The notes under the pieces: generated by a model
What the model was told of the DNA's origin: nothing
Databases searched by the model: none
The model's input: the letters and a program-made list of their open reading frames with translations, nothing else
Made by a program: the position numbers and the translations under genes
NCBI GenBank assembly: GCA_013368325.1
Contig: JAACJK010000096.1
Span: 1 to 31,327, forward strand
Reading direction: 5' to 3'
Source: Ephemerocybe angulata
Lineage: Eukaryota; Basidiomycota; Agaricomycetes; Agaricales; Psathyrellaceae
DNA: 31,327 nt
Shown here: piece by piece, positions 30,863 through 31,327 of the stretch
How the letters are laid out: every line of letters starts with the position of its first letter
How positions within the stretch are numbered: position 1 is the first letter of the stretch

Positions 30863-31327
30863 CATCATACAATGGACGTCCTAAGTACGCCTCAGGCTTC
30901 ACTTGTTGCCTACTTCTGATCAATAGTACATTCGTTCTTAAGCCTGCCAAATCTAGTCGAGTATCGAACGCTATAAATGAGATGCAGAGGCAGTGTTCAG
31001 AAGCTTACCTTGCTCTGGTATGTCGGAGAATGGGAGCAAGTACATCAAGACTCTGCGGGACTAGGAGCCCCGAGATTTTATTATGTATTATATACCACCG
31101 AGATCCGCAGTATTCTACAGATTGAATCGTGAACGGGATTCAATTCCTCGTGCCAACTGGTCGAAATCGAGCCTGAGTGGGTGGACTTCGTCCGCTGGCA
31201 GTGTCTTTGAAACAGGGATAGACAAGAAATTTGGCCGGTGCGCACAAACAGGATGCTGGGAAATGTGGAAGAGGCCGGCCATTTGGGAATTTAAATAGAG
31301 GGGCGGTGATACACATGAGGGTGGTGG
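30863..31327. other. Outer part of the right arm, no gene seen
   Basis: Mirror of about 14,452-14,916. It contains the reverse of the AT-rich TATATAATACATAATAAA run near 31,076-31,095. No coding region is supported. Confidence 0.4.

Larger units (their letters stand above)
25739..31327 (-). repeat. Right arm of the large inverted repeat, cut by the window end
   Basis: Reverse complement of 14,452-20,097. Differences seen include a shorter CTC tract (28,301-28,334), one-base changes in G/C runs (such as GGGGTGGGG versus GGGGTGGG near 29,955), CCCGCGGACGG versus CCCCGGACGG near 28,683, and single inserted bases near 26,790 and 26,855. The homology reaches the last base of the window. Confidence 0.95.

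Noticed and set aside
14452..31327. Inverted repeat as a simple fold-back assembly artefact
   Set aside because: A missed-adapter artefact would have almost no spacer. Here a unique 5.6 kb spacer, different GAG tract lengths and distinct inner breakpoints are present. An assembly problem at the right edge cannot be fully excluded.

Overview
The window looks like nuclear DNA of a filamentous basidiomycete, most likely an Agaricomycete. Coding regions are cut by many short introns of about 47-60 bases with GT(A/G)NGT donors and YAG acceptors. The proteins are Pro/Ser/Ala-rich with acidic or coiled-coil tails, and several resemble lineage-specific Agaricomycete families. No prokaryotic feature, tRNA, rRNA or CRISPR array was seen. 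All gene models were made by hand from splice signals and frame continuity, so exon edges are proposals.

Left third (1-11,000), gene-bearing: a broken minus-strand gene with a SWIM-type zinc finger runs off the left edge (12-780). It is followed by a frameshifted Pro-rich/coiled-coil gene (1260-2974, +), a four-exon basic-N-terminus gene with one frameshift (3199-4067, -), an intact six-exon small acidic protein (5021-5967, +), a nine-exon Pro-rich protein (6809-9641, +) and an intact two-exon protein with an F-box-like start and a fungal family domain (9838-10940, -). The last two are convergent.

Middle (11,000-14,450), repeat-rich: a satellite-like array mixes 188- and 146-base units (11,365-13,400). 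Two strong hairpins follow, one with a downstream CTAG that resembles a Helitron 3' end. Then comes the first copy of a dispersed repeat that I call R.

Right half (14,452-31,327), dominated by a very large inverted repeat: the left arm is 14,452-20,097 and the right arm 25,739-31,327, the right arm running off the window. They are separated by a 5.6 kb spacer. Each arm carries the same intron-containing, partly deleted pseudogene of the spliceosomal helicase BRR2, flanked by inward-facing copies of R, plus a second unidentified gene remnant. Both BRR2 copies share the same stop codons and internal deletion, so the inverted duplication came after gene decay. The arms differ by a GAG/CTC tract (about 28 versus 11 units) and by scattered 1-2 base differences.

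The spacer holds another gene fragment (WD40/BCAS3-like), a 156-base tandem array whose units each contain a long hairpin, an exon-intron-duplicated gene, and a gene for a Cys-rich, repeat-bearing protein with a C-terminal membrane segment. I read the right half as a graveyard of mobile DNA that has picked up pieces of host genes. The window contains no recognisable transposase, helicase or reverse transcriptase of an autonomous element.
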